Positions 11,437 to 23,639 of a DNA stretch of 64,000 nt are shown here, one piece after another. The notes below the pieces were generated by a model. It had not been told where the DNA came from. It searched no databases and worked only from the letters and a program-made list of their open reading frames with translations. The translations under genes were made by a program, and so were the position numbers. This DNA comes from Rhipidocladum racemiflorum (Eukaryota; Streptophyta; Magnoliopsida; Poales; Poaceae): assembly GCA_036346355.1 (NCBI GenBank), contig CM070583.1:3720001-3784000 (forward strand), in the 5' to 3' direction. Numbering within the stretch: position 1 is the first letter of the stretch; every line of letters starts with the position of its first letter.

Positions 11437-13044
11437 TGAAGGACCATGTGGAGGTCCATCCATTTTTGTGATGAGTATTTGACTTTATTTGAGCAAGGTG
11501 TGCTCAGGCTTGAGTTTGATTTGACTCGGTATTGCATGTTTCAATTAATGATAATTGTGGACTAACATGCAGGAAGAAAAGGTATGTGCATTGTGGTATG
11601 TGCAAAATGGTTTGTTCCTTGTGGTACAGGTTCTTGAGGCAGCTATGGTCGTTGGTAAGTACCGGGACTAGGTTGGGAGAACCGAGGTCCAGAGCGGTCG
11701 AGGATGCCGACGAGATGGTTGGGCTCAAACCGGGTTCACTTGGACGTCAAGGAAATGGACTTGAGGTGGCTCAAGGTTTCGGTTCGGGTTGGAGGCTCGA
11801 AGAGGAGGAAACCGAGCGGTCAAGTCCGGCGGATGAAGGCCCGTTGCATCGGGTTGATCGGGTTTTGTTTAAAACCCATGTATGGCCAATGTGGCCCATG
11901 TAAAGCCCATGTGTGGGTTGAAATGAGAGGGTTAATCCTAGCCCTTGGTGGAGTGCCCTAGGGTTTGGGACTCATCCAAGGGTGGTAGGTGGCCCTAGAG
12001 TAGTATAAATAGAGGAGGGGTGTCCTCCCTCACTTGAAAGGTTTGAGTTGCTCCTTTGAGCTTTGCCCACATGAAGTGAGGCTTTGTAAACCTTCCAACC
12101 AGAAAATACAAAGATTTTCTTTACTTTTTGTGAATTTAAATTCGTGATTTACATTATGTCTTTACTTTACGCAATTTAAATTCAGCATTTACTTTCCCGC
12201 ATGTAAATTCTCGCAATTTACTTTCTCGCAATTTGGATTTGCTCCTCTCCTTCTAAATGCTGTTGATCAAGGAGGTCTTGAGGGTGCTCATTTGGTTTTA
12301 CATCTTTCTTGCACCCTAGGATAGACTAGAGATCAAGTTTCTATCAAGATTGCAAATCTGTCCTGAACTTGTTCTTCGCGCAGCAGTCAGTCTTTGATTT
12401 TTAGAAAAATATAGAAAAATCTTTCTTGATTGATTCTTGTTGGAGAAGGTGCTTGACTCATATACCAATCTGTGGAAAAATTTTGGAGTCCACTGGATGC
12501 ACCATTTGGGAGTTGTGAGGTGAAAACCGAGCCCCAAATTTCCTGATTGAAAATCCTGACTGTTCGTAGTTCTTGATTTTTCCTGTTTTTTGTAGAAGGT
12601 GTTTGGTGGTGATTTTTGGTGGAGTGCTTCACGACTCAACAGCTCACAGGCTGAAAAATTCCCAAATTTTTTGGAGCAACAGAAGTCCACCATCCACCTG
12701 CTCTAATTGAGGACAATTCCTGAAAATCTGCTTTTGCTTTTCTAAAAAGAGGCTTTTGTGTTTTGGCTTGATCTCTTTTAGAAAAGAAGTATTTGAATTG
12801 ATTCCTCCTTGCTTTGGACACTTGACAACCAGAATTTGTGATTTAAATATCCCTCACATGATTCATGGTTCCTATCCATGTAAGCTAGGGATACACATAG
12901 TTGTCAAGTCGTTCCGATTTTTGTGGGTTTCGCGATTTTAAGGAGCATCGGTTTTCTTTGCGGGATTGTTTGGAGTACGTTGAGTAGGGGATATTTTTAT
13001 TTGGGATCATTCACCCCCCCTCTGATCGCCATCTCGGTCTTTCA
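11437..13044 (+). mobile_element. 3' LTR of the copia element
   Basis: 1608 bp, TG...CA ends, matching 1865-3465. It is followed directly by the right target duplication CGTCC (13045-13049). Confidence 0.92.
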
Positions 13045-13049
13045 CGTCC

Positions 13050-13893
13050 GAACCATGGGGAGAAATAAGAATGAAGTTCACCATGGAACTCCTGGGAACT
13101 AAGCCCGGATATGATTCTTTCTAAGGGGGGTAGTGTGGACAGGTTGACAAAAGTGGCACACTTTGTTCCGTGGAAGATGACCCCTTTTGGTGATAAACTC
13201 GTGAAACTTGGCGTGGCTAAAACAGACTTGCAGAAGTGGTATAAAGTGTTGGGATACGAATTTAAAGTCCAGTGTTGCTCACCATCCCCATACCGATGGC
13301 CAGACAGAGAGAATAAATCAAAGAGTGGAAGATATGTTGAAAGCTTGGGATTTAGCGAACAAAGGTTCTTGGGATCGGTAATTACCAGATGCAGAGTTGT
13401 TTTACAACAACAGCCCCCGTCGAGTTAAACAATGGCGCCTTTTGAAGCTCTGTATGCAAGAAAAAGCAGAATACCCTTGTATTGAAAAGAGACCGATGAT
13501 GGACAAATCGGTGACTGATATTCTGAAAGAAGCCGAAGAGCAGGTCAGACAGATCCGTGTAAAGCGGAAGACTGCCCAGTCGAGATAGGAGAGCTATGCT
13601 GATAACTGCCATCAGAAATCAAGGGTAGCACAGTGCCCGAACAGCAGAGGTCATTTGAAGAGGTGGAGCTGAAAGCAAACTTGTCGTATCCGGAGTACCC
13701 AGTCATGATTTTGGATGAAGCCGAGCGTCGAACCCGCAGCCGAGTGATCAAGTTCTGCAAGGTTCAGTGGAGCAACCATTCTGAGAAAGAAGCTACCTGG
13801 GAGCATGAAGAAAATCTTCGAGCAGAGTTTCCTAGCCTCTTTCTTTCTCCGTCTGAATCTCGGGGACGAGATTCTTTCTAAGGGGGGTAGGTT
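13050..13893 (+). pseudogene. gypsy integrase tail plus chromodomain (Tekay/Del-type chromovirus)
   Basis: The fragment begins within the integrase core (VDRLTKVAHFVPWKM, about 13135) and continues with degenerate integrase (PFEALYARK equivalent near 13438; KEAEEQVRQIRVKRKTAQSR near 13530-13587). The middle of the integrase C-terminal region is missing. A chromodomain follows (KVQWSNHSEKEATWEHEENL, about 13760-13820), which in chromoviruses directs integration to marked chromatin. The frame ends at a stop near 13879, followed by the polypurine tract AAGGGGGGTAG and the LTR. A second copy of TTCTTTCTAAGGGGGGTAG lies at 13111-13129, upstream of the integrase remnant, hinting at internal rearrangement. 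Confidence 0.8.
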
Positions 13894-16800
13894 TGTAACA
13901 CCCTAGTTTTCGCTTTCTGGGGAAAAACCTAATTTAAAGAGATTAAATTCAAAACTTGGAGTTTCTTTGGTGTTTATCTTAACCTGGCATCCGTTCCCCT
14001 CCAAAATCGGGATTTAATTCCCCTCAGATCGAAAAATCGATTTTTCCAGTTCCCGCCGGTACCCGAAATTTCACCCGAGTCCAAAAATGCTCCAAAAATC
14101 CCCAAACCACTTCAATTGTGTTCCAAATATTCCAAAATGATTCTAGGAATCATTCCCCGGATTTTTGGGCCTTCGTTCCTATTTTATCTCGCGCGGCTTT
14201 TGTTTAATGCCTACGATCCGCGCCCGAATATTCAATTCCACAAATTTCATCCAAATTCCGCGGGACCAATTTTATTGGGTCCCAAATATTCTAAAATAGC
14301 TCTAGGAATTTTTCCGGAATTTTTAGGATATTTTTCCTAATTTTTCTCTAGGGCGGTTCATTCGCGTAAAGGAGGACCAATGGGAGAGTGACACGTGGCA
14401 GTAAATAGTGCTCCTTCTTCAACCTCCAGCCAAAGCAAAGGACACAGAGCTCCAAGCCATGCTCCCATGGCTAGGGCTTGCTTTGAATGCCCATATCTTC
14501 CTCCACGTAACTCCAAATTGATCACGGTCGGTTCCGTTGGATTTGTAGCGTCACCCTCTTGCTATTCCCCAACATCTTTAATCCCAAAGCTCGCCGGAAG
14601 TTGAACAACCGAGCAAAAACCGAAATCCACTTAAACGCCATTAACTCGGGCATTTCAACTCCAAACGGCGCACCACCACCTCCATTCTCTTCGAATAAGA
14701 GTCCCCGTTCCGGGAGTGTGCTCCTCCTTTCATCTACTCCACTCTTGTGCCCGTGAGATCAAGAAAACCGACGTCGTGTTGAACTTTTTCGGTGTTCTTC
14801 GAGTTCGTGCTTGTAGATCCTTTTCCGGTGAGCCATTCTTCGTGCCACTTGATTTCTTGTGACCGTGGATGAATCTAGAGTCTAACCCAACCATCAATTT
14901 TAGGTTGCATCAAGATTTGGGAGCGAATTTTGAGTTTTTGTTCATTCGGCCGGAGCTCCGTTCGTCGCGAAATTCATCGTCTCCGGTGAGAATTAACTCA
15001 ATTCCTTCCTTCTCTAGGTCCCTAAGGTTGTAATCTAGAGACTCCATGCTTTTGTTTGATCAAATTCCATGCGAAATTGGGTTCAAAAATCGGATTTTTG
15101 GGTTGGAGTGGGCTCTCTGTTCTTGGATGGGCTCCTGCCCATGCGTGCGTGCGTCTGAACCCCGGCTTCGCCGCCCGACGCCCGCCAGCCCTTCCCGCCC
15201 GCCGCTGCCCGCCGCCGCGCCTTGCCGCCGCCGGCCATGCCCCCTCCTCCACCCATCCCCAAGCTTCCCCATCCACCATTCATGGCCATGGCTAGGCCAA
15301 AGCCTGAAGAAAGCCCTCCACTCAATGACACATTGGCCCCACATGCCATAGAGACCAAGCCAGTCAAAGTCAACCGTGGGCCAGTCAACAATGGCATATT
15401 CCGAGAATATTCCCGGTTTTCTAATTTTTCGAAATTTCAAACTTCGGAAGGTCATAACTTCTCCGTCCGAACTCCGTTTGATCCCATTCAAATTTATAAA
15501 TTCATCTAAAATCAAGATCTTCCTGTCAGTATAATTTTTATAATTTTTAGATTTTATTTATTTTCTTTTATTTATTTGTTGCTCCGTTTTGCGCGTAGCC
15601 GACATTTCCGCCGAGTCCGCCGACCCCGCCGCCGGACTTCAGAGAGCTCAATCTTCTCGCTGTGACCGAGGCAAGTCTCCTTGACGCATGTTGATCCTAC
15701 AATTTATAACTGTTTTCCCATGTTTTACAAATTGCATCGCTATTTCTATTAAAGAATGATGTTAACATTACATTGTTAGTTATACAAGTTGTCCATCCCT
15801 CCTTGATATTGTTATCCATGATCCTTTGTCGCCCTAGTATAGTAGTCCACCAATATAAATGTTTTTGGAAAAATATTCTCTTGTTAGGGAAATAACTATT
15901 GGGAAGACAGTGTGGATGGAACATATTATTATAGAACGTAGAGTGAAGCTAGAACCCAATTTGATTGGAGATTACATGAATATTAGTGTTGATGGGGATT
16001 GTTAGTTATGAAGTTGATCTATGAACGTTGATGATTGAGGTATGGTGAAGTTGGATTATTATAGTAGTTCACATTATAATGAATTGGGGGAAATTTTGGA
16101 AGATGTATGGTGTTGTGAAGTATTCTTGTTGGCTTAAATAGGTCAGTAAATACTATGTTGAATTGGATTTCTTGGGTTGATAAAATAGTATCAAATGAGA
16201 ATCAGAGTTAGTTGGATTATTAGTGCTTGTTGGGGAATTATTACTAACTGATCGATTACGAAATAGATGATTGTGGAAATATAGATATGTGTTAATCATT
16301 TATAGAGAATTGTGAATGATCCAGAATATTTGGTGGTTTAGTAAATGGTAATATTCCTTATTCTTGGTGGATTAAAGTAGATGATTTAGAGGTGATGACG
16401 TGAAGGATTAAATATATGCTATTATGAAATATTATCAGTGGATTATATTCTAGATGATTAAAAGTGAGGTTGTGAAGTATTCTCGGTGGTTTAGTGGATG
16501 ATTTTGTGAAATATGGTCTCGCGATAACCATTTATGTGGATTTATGAATAATGTGGATTATGTGTGATTTGTTTAAGTCGATCGGATGTCACTATGTATG
16601 AAGATCATTATAGTCGATGAATTAATAAAGTTTTGGTTTCGGGAGTCTTTGTTAAAAGATGCTTGGGGATGAGATTGTGAATTATTCGTGGTGGATCAAG
16701 TAGATTACAAAATTAATCGATGTATGGATGATGGGTAATCGATAATGAGAATTATATTTTGAGGAGATTGTTTCATATACAATGATAATAATAGCTTGGT

Positions 16801-18380
16801 ATGATTTTGGAGTTATGATGGCATGGTATCAACTTTACATGGTGAAAGTACCATATTGGATTGGATTATTCTTATGATTATCAAATTATGGCAATAGAAG
16901 GATTATTGGAGATTATAAAAATGATTATAGGGATTGTAATCAAACCCTGAGCTTTGTATTTTTTATAAAATAAACTATTGGTGGAATAGAATAGTACGGT
17001 AGAAATGCTTAGCCTCGCTATCGGTCAATATTCACCTTTGGGTGGGAATTTCAATTATCCCTTCAAAACATTATTGGAAGTTATAGGCAAGGAGTATTGC
17101 CAATGGTTTACAAAATAAAAATAAAATGAAAAATGGTTTTGGACTGGGGCGGAATGGTTTGTCTGGTGGGCGCGGATGGAGTGCTAACTTTCATTGCGCA
17201 AGTACCACCCCAAGTCAATTAAGGACCGACGCTTATGACTGTCTCCATTCTAAGCATTACCGTACTACCACATGTCTATAATGGTACGACCTGGCTAATT
17301 AATTTGTAGAAACCTAACTTAGACTCACCACATGGCGGAATGTGGGAGCCGAAAAGTGGCAAGGTTGTTTTTCTCACACGGCGCAAGAGGGGGCTTCTGT
17401 ACTGGGCGGATGGAACCCTAACAGCGGTGAAACCTCAGCGGGTGGGTCAAGTTAGGTAGATACATTGTAAAGGCCTTGTCATGATATCCCTGCCGGCACA
17501 CCCAAGGAAGTGTGCTAATTGCATGGCATCAAGGGAATATCATGTCTTGTGGGTAAAGCTGTACAACCTCTGCAGAGTTAAAACTATTCGAATAGCCGTG
17601 CCTACGGTCAAAGGCAAAGCTTGCTGAATGCTTTCATACTGGTAGACTTTGGTTTTTGGTTTCAAACTAAATGATGGTTTGTTTTGGGATCCGAGAGCGG
17701 TTAGAGATCTCGGGTGTGCTTCTGGCGGCTAAAGCCAGGTAGGTGGAAGGAACCTGACTTTGTGAACCGTGGCAGATAGAGTCATGTTGATGGACCGAAC
17801 CCTGATTTTGTTGAGATGTGGCGGAAAGAGCCTGTATATTAGTGAGTGGTGGTTAGAACCTTTACTGCAATATTACTTAATTTAATTATTAAAAAGAATT
17901 GCTCAAATATGGTTTGTGAAAATTATTAACAAGTATGATTTGATGAAACTTGGCTTTGCGCAAATAAACCATATTAAGCCATCTTTGGATAGCCTACATT
18001 GTGCATAATTTCCCAGACTTGCTGAGTACTTTATGTACTCACGTGCTACATTCTAATCAAATCTCAGAAGCGAAAGAAGCTGTCAAGGAATTCCATCGAC
18101 TAGGACACGTTCTCCACTCGATTGCCTGTGGGCATTTGGATGGGTCGCTTTGGTGTTTTCGTCTTCATTTAGTTCTTCAAGTTGCTCAGCCTGTTCAGGC
18201 CGTTATGGTAAACCTTGACCATAAGGTCTTTGCTTTTATTTGGTATTATTCTTATTTAGTTATATGTATTCGTGATATGGTTGTTGATTCATCACTGTCT
18301 GACTGTGTGTACTAGCTACTGATCTGGGACTAGTACAGAAATACACAGAGGACTCCGGATAGCCGATCCGGGGGCCTACA
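13894..18380 (+). mobile_element. long LTR of the chromovirus fragment
   Basis: Starts TGTAACACCC just after the polypurine tract and most likely ends at GATCCGGGGGCCTACA (18380), about 4.5 kb, within the range of Tekay-type LTRs. No long credible gene lies inside; the proline-rich and GC-rich frames near 15020-15510 are by-products of composition. The 3' boundary is less certain than the start because no partner LTR is available. Confidence 0.6.
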
Positions 18381-19209
18381 ATAAGCCTTTGGGTACTGGT
18401 AAATAATGCATACGATAGCTAAACTTAAATATTATTGTCTATTTAGGGTCCTTGTGACCACAAGAACACAACCAAACTGGTTTTACCAAATTTTATGTTT
18501 ATTTTATCCATATTTTAACTAGTTCATATTGCATGCAAAAGTGGCTTCTTATAGTCATTTGGTTTATTCAACCGAGTTCATTCCTAAATGTTTTTGCAAA
18601 AATGCAAGAAAGGCTTCTTCTTTTTGTAAATATTTATTAAAATAATATTATTTAAAAAATTCACAATATGTATCTAGCTCCATGGCTGCCTGCGGACTCT
18701 GCCAATGCTGAATTGGGGTTAATTTATCCCAAAAGGTGCTTATGCACAACAATTTTTAGAAGTTATATAAATATTAAAATATAAATGAAAGGTAGATAAT
18801 GATTACTTATCTATTTACTTACTTTAAAAATTGTGTAATTTACATTAAGATTGGCGCATAAAAGCACCACGACATAGAAAGAATTATCTTGAGTTATGAG
18901 GGGACATTAATTGTATTGTACCCACCACATTTCAACACTCCTTTGCACTGTCGCTGTTCGCGATGACATCGGCGGTTGCTGGCCAGGCCTTTTTAAGATA
19001 CTAATAAGTTAGTGAGGAAATTATCTGGAAATAAATTTTAAAAAGATTTATTTAACATAAAATCACACCCATACATGCAATTTCCTTCTTATTTCTCAAA
19101 CAGCACATTATTATTCATTGTATCCGTAACTGACGTGCCATTAATCAGTTCCTCATCTCTTAACATTATACCTTTCGTCTCTTTCGAAATTACTCTCGAT
19201 CTCTACATC
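18381..19209. other. intergenic, 3' flank of the BBE-like gene
   Basis: AT-rich, no gene seen. On the minus strand a canonical polyadenylation hexamer AATAAA lies at 19047-19052, about 160 bp downstream of the stop codon of the minus-strand gene, a plausible 3' UTR length. Confidence 0.5.
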
Positions 19210-20793
19210 TTAACGCAAGGGAGGGATGCTCTGTGCGTGGTTGAACACATTCCCAGGATCAATCTTGGTCTTGGCACGAACCAATCTATCAAAGTTCTTC
19301 AGAAAGTAGAGCTCGCCCCACGATCTCGCACGCTGCACGGAGCTATTGGATGTCCCGCCGGTGGCGTTCGTCCAGCCATTGGTGCCCAGGTCGAGGTCCA
19401 AGTAGTTCACGTACGTCGTCCGTGGATCTTTCGACACGAAGGGGGTCATGTATGCGTAGAAGGATCGCAGCCATGTAATGTACTCTCCGGAGCGATCGTT
19501 GTCGGAGGCCTCCCAGTGCATGCGATACTGGATGCTGTATAGGTACCCAGCACGGTGCGGGAACGGCGTCTCCGTGCTCCCTATCTGAGCCATGGCGCCG
19601 CCGTAGGGAGCTAACTGGATGTACCCTGGGGGCCCTGTAGATAGGTACTGGAGTATCTTGATCGTGTCTTGTAACGAGATCGGTGACTGCACGTAGTCGG
19701 ACTTGGACTTGGCGTATTGTCTGTACAGTTGGATCTGTCGGTTCTTGAGGCCGGCGACTGAGCTGACGCCGGCGAACTTCGCCGTCGACTCGAGCCAGCT
19801 CGTCTCGGATAGATCTGAGTCGACAATGCCCAGCTCGGGGAAGCTTTGAGCCAGCACTGACATGGCCCGCTGTTTCGGTCCTAGGACTTGGCCGGTGAAG
19901 TTTATGGAGAGGTTAACGTGCGATGGTGTCGTCGAAATGGTCAGCGAGAAGAAGAACTCGCTAGGCAGGTTGGGCCCAACGAACTGCCACTTGTGCATCC
20001 ACTCGGCGATGAGTTCGACCGGACCAGTTCGATTCAGGGCGAACGCCGTGATGATCTGGGGGACCGGGACGAGCCGGAGCTTCCATGAAAACACCACGCC
20101 CCAGCTCCCTCCGCCGCCTCCTCGGATGGCCCAAAACACGTCGTCGTCCATCGAAGCACGGGTCAAGGCTCTGCCGTCTGGGTCAATCAAGACCGCATCC
20201 AGCACGTTGTCGGCGGCGAGCCCAAACTCCCTCGACAACAGCCCAAACGCGCCGCCGGCGATATGGCCACCCAAGCCGACCGTCGAGCACGACCCGGCCG
20301 GGAACGCCAAGGACCGGTTTGCCTGCCCGATCGCGTAATACAGCTCGCCGACGGTCGCGCCCGACTCTGCCCAAACGGTGCTCGATCCGACGTCGACCTG
20401 GACCCGGTTGAGGTTCATGAGGTCAATCACCGCGAAGGGGACATGGTTCTCCGTGGTGTAGGACAGACCCTCGTAGCTATGGCCGCCGCTGCGCACGCGG
20501 ATTGCAAGCGAGCTGTCGCGCGCACATAGAATGGCTCCCCGGAGATCATCCTTGGAGCCCGGGAGCACAACGACGGCCGGTTTGCCGACGTCGGGGAGCG
20601 CGAAGCGGAGGTTTTGGATGGAGTAGTTTAGCAGCGGGGTGTAGCTTGGAGACGTGGGGAGGGAGAAGTTTCTGACGCCATGGGAGAGGAGGCAGGAGGA
20701 GACATCGCCCGGTGATACAGCACTAGAGCCTGTGGCTTCGAGTGCGAAGAAACAGGAGCAGATCACAAAAGTTGCAGCTATGGTCTGCGTCAT
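19210..20793 (-). CDS. berberine-bridge-enzyme-like FAD-linked oxidoreductase
   Basis: An intact single-exon gene of 527 codons. The family oxidises alkaloids, carbohydrates or monolignols with covalently bound FAD in the secretory pathway or apoplast; the substrate here is unknown. Counting from the chosen Met, a hydrophobic signal peptide occupies about residues 1-23, the FAD-binding (PCMH/VAO) domain about 70-235, and the C-terminal BBE domain about 460-520 (YVNYLDLDLGTN). Both flavin-linking residues are present: His105 in RSGGHSYEG and Cys169 in AGSCSTVGLGGH. The conserved disulfide cysteines and about eight N-glycosylation sequons are also there. I chose the ATG at 20793 because it directly precedes the signal peptide; in-frame ATGs exist upstream at 20871 and 20859. 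The length is typical of the family. It is the only clearly intact host gene here. Confidence 0.93.
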   Translation of the reverse strand: MTQTIAATFVICSCFFALEATGSSAVSPGDVSSCLLSHGVRNFSLPTSPSYTPLLNYSIQNLRFALPDVGKPAVVVLPGSKDDLRGAILCARDSSLAIRVRSGGHSYEGLSYTTENHVPFAVIDLMNLNRVQVDVGSSTVWAESGATVGELYYAIGQANRSLAFPAGSCSTVGLGGHIAGGAFGLLSREFGLAADNVLDAVLIDPDGRALTRASMDDDVFWAIRGGGGGSWGVVFSWKLRLVPVPQIITAFALNRTGPVELIAEWMHKWQFVGPNLPSEFFFSLTISTTPSHVNLSINFTGQVLGPKQRAMSVLAQSFPELGIVDSDLSETSWLESTAKFAGVSSVAGLKNRQIQLYRQYAKSKSDYVQSPISLQDTIKILQYLSTGPPGYIQLAPYGGAMAQIGSTETPFPHRAGYLYSIQYRMHWEASDNDRSGEYITWLRSFYAYMTPFVSKDPRTTYVNYLDLDLGTNGWTNATGGTSNSSVQRARSWGELYFLKNFDRLVRAKTKIDPGNVFNHAQSIPPLR

Positions 20794-20930
20794 GGTAGAA
20801 AGGGAGGAGACAGGGAGAGGCCAAGTGACCAGCCGGACGTGCTTCCCTTCTCTAAACATCCTACTACTCATGAACACAAATAAAAGAAAGAGAGGACGAA
20901 TATGGACACTCTTTGTGAGCCTGGTGGTGT

Positions 20931-20938
20931 TTTATAGT
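20931..20938 (-). promoter_or_regulatory. putative TATA box of the BBE-like gene
   Basis: On the minus strand the sequence reads CACTATAAAACACC; TATAAAAC lies about 140 bp upstream of the chosen start codon, giving a predicted 5' UTR of roughly 110 bp. Confidence 0.5.
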
Positions 20939-20944
20939 GCCCAC

Positions 20945-21235
20945 GGTATTAATTTTAGGGTTTTGATAAGTTTCATCCGGATGTTTTCTTTAGCAATCAT
21001 CATCTAAATTCTGGGCTATTGGATTTGCTTTCAGATCGATGCACACCCCCTGAATTCGAGGTGGGTTAATCCTACGGATGTGTGTTTTGATCGTGCAGTC
21101 TCAAGTTTGAATGATTTTTAGGACAAAAACATCCGAATGATGCCTATACACTCCCTTAATTTTATGTGCAAGTATACCTGAAGATCTCTCCACCAAGAAT
21201 AGGCAGGGAGCTCAATCCTGGATTTGGTTCCTCCG
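20945..21235. other. intergenic upstream of the BBE-like gene
   Basis: AT-rich promoter-distal DNA, no gene seen. Confidence 0.4.
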
Positions 21236-21480
21236 CCTTTGTTAGTCAAAATGCACGGTGCATTTTGGCCTGGTAAAATAAAAAAATTTAAAAAAATCAA
21301 ATTCCTATAGTATTTTCAAAAATATCTGCGAGATTTAATAAAATCTAGCTTAAAAATATGAATTTCAATCAAAATATCCGAAATTTCAATGAAATTTACC
21401 AAAATCTCGAATAATGTAGCAATTAGATTTTTTTTCTAGATTTTTTATTCTACCATATCAAAATGCAACTAACCCTATCT
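21236..21480. repeat. degenerate MITE copy (TGCATTTTGAC family)
   Basis: About 245 bp beginning CGCCTTTGTTAGTCAAAATG and ending TATCAAAATGCAACTAACCC. It aligns by eye over its whole length with 26036-26277, including the subterminal palindrome TCAAAATGCACGGTGCATTTTG and the block GCGAGATTTAATAAA. No protein. Superfamily not assigned. Confidence 0.65.
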
Positions 21481-22245
21481 AAGGATAAATTAGAACGTAT
21501 TAACATTTTTCCTTCTGAGCCAAAAAAAAACAGAGAGAGAAGAGGTAAGAACTGAACATGCTGATCAGTTGGCCATAACAAATTTTAGCCGTATATTATT
21601 TGCAATTGATTGTCTAGATTCAATGTAAATCCTAGCATTATAGTAATTTTATTAATTGGCTAAATCAATATCTTCTTCTATAAGCCCACCCCAACCAGAC
21701 ATTAATTCTATATCATTCTTTTCTAAATAATTTTTTTTACTTTTCATGAGTCTCTAAGACGTGAATTTTACCATCTTTTTCACAACAGTATATTCACTAA
21801 AATTAATAAATTACAATGTTATGAAATTACTTTCTACGGCAAATTCAAAGCTATAATTTTCATAAAACTAACCTAGTTAGTTTTAAAGAAATTTTACGAT
21901 GCATTATACTGGTAGTATGTAATGTGTAGTAGAAATCACATCTAACCGTTGATTTGTTAAGGGTGTTTTTACTACTCTATTACCAGATGAAGTATAAATA
22001 AACTCTAGTTAATCTGATCCATGGATCAAAAAGAATGAACGGTTCATATTCAATTTAGTGTACCATAAAAGAGCTCTAGTTTGATGGTCAAACTTCTAAA
22101 AATCGTTTTTAAAAAAGCAAATGGAGTAGTTCGCTAGGCCGTGAGCCCACAACCACGCAAAAGAGTTGCCGCCACATCTGTCTTCTTTAACTTGGAGGCT
22201 GAATCTACCGCAATCGTGTCCGTCCGTTACCACCACCGTTGAAGA
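21481..22245. other. AT-rich intergenic DNA
   Basis: No gene or clear element recognised. Confidence 0.4.
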
Positions 22246-23218
22246 CCAATGGGTAGGGCTGGAAATTAAGTTCGAGGCTCGAGGCTCGGCTCGGCTCGAA
22301 GCGGCAGTGAGCCAAGCCCGAGCCGGCTATTCGGCTCGCTTAGCTAACGAGCAGAGCCTGAGCCGGCTCGCGAGCGGCTCGTTAGGCTCGTTACCGTCGG
22401 TAGGTTCAGTTTCTGGGGATGAGTCATGAGTCGACATAGCTTGTCCAGTAGGTTCAGTTTCTCTACGACAAAGCATGCTATTTGGTTGAGGCTATAGAGC
22501 ATTAATATTTGAATATCTTCTAGACTTCTAATACCACCAATTGTATTGCGTCTCCACTTGTCACATACAACAGCATGTCAAAAAAACGAAGTTATGCACA
22601 CAAGTACACAACTCAACGAACTAATCCTACAACAGCATATTGTGCTAATAACAGAATGTGGAACTTCTACATTTCAGAAGCTAACATTGCACAAATAGCA
22701 TCACAAACTATGCATCCAACTCAAACTATGCATCACAAACTATGCATCCAACTCTATATCGACTGAAACACATAGAACAATTCAGCATAATCTAACATAA
22801 CAAAGTGTCTACAATCATAGGAATTCATAGTTAATAATAATTTTACGGATCAAGTTTGGAATTCATAGCAAACAAAACATCCATTCATAGACCATAATCC
22901 ATAGTTGATACTTGATAGTTCCATTCTATTCTGCCAAAAGAGCAGAATCCGTAACTTCAGTCTGCAGAGCACCTCTTCACTTGTCTAGACAGCCTTAGAA
23001 AAAAAAACTTCACATATATGTTGATGTAAAGAATCTAGTCATGTGACAACAAGGCAAATAGAATTGACAAGAAGTAATTGTTCAAATAGTTTATAAAGGT
23101 AGATAGAATTGACAACAACTCAATTGCAATGTTCATAATAACAATTAGCATATCATATAAGACATTGGCTACAGAATAACATCCAACTCAATTGCAATGT
23201 TTTGATTTACCTTCACAA

Positions 23219-23284
23219 TTAGTTGTTGTCTACCACGCTTTTAGGAAATGGAATGTTCTGAACGTCATCCTCATCATCTTCTTC
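23219..23284 (-). pseudogene. candidate last exon of the lost hAT transposase
   Basis: On the minus strand a pyrimidine-rich acceptor (TTCTTTTCAG) precedes an exactly in-frame 22-codon segment starting EEDDEDDVQNIPFPK and ending at a stop codon (23219-23221). An acidic C-terminus is plausible for a transposase but the match is not diagnostic. Inference from splice signals and position only. Confidence 0.35.
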
Positions 23285-23639
23285 CTGAAAAGAATTATAA
23301 TAACCAAATTAACATTTCACAATGCCACAAATGGAAAAGGTAGATTATGACATAAAAAAACTTCATGTCGAATGAATTATCTTCCTCATCCTGGTTCAAT
23401 TCCTTGCATCAAATCAATGATAAATTAATTAAACTTATAGAAGGCAGAAACCACTTAGCAATCAAGTTGGAAAATGCAACAATGTCAGCACCATCATTCA
23501 TGTAGCAATAAGCCAGTAAAGAGTCCAATTAACAATTGACAGTCGACATGATAATTAAGAAGTCCTAACAGTCAATGCAGTCAAAGAAAACAAGCAGTCG
23601 AGCACACTTGAAAGTTGAGACAGTAGGTCTGCAAGTTTC

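Larger units (their letters stand above)
1865..13044 (+). mobile_element. complete Ty1/copia retrotransposon, SIRE/Maximus type
   Basis: An 11,180-bp element bounded by two direct LTRs (1865-3465 and 11437-13044) and flanked by the 5-bp duplication CGTCC at 1860-1864 and 13045-13049. A primer-binding site complementary to initiator tRNA-Met follows the 5' LTR and a purine tract (CAAGGGAGAT) precedes the 3' LTR. The order gag, protease, integrase, reverse transcriptase, RNase H is the copia order. Long LTRs, a long non-coding stretch after pol with an extra polypurine block, and a two-knuckle gag fit the SIRE/Maximus lineage. All coding frames are interrupted. It interrupts older gypsy-derived DNA. 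Confidence 0.93.
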
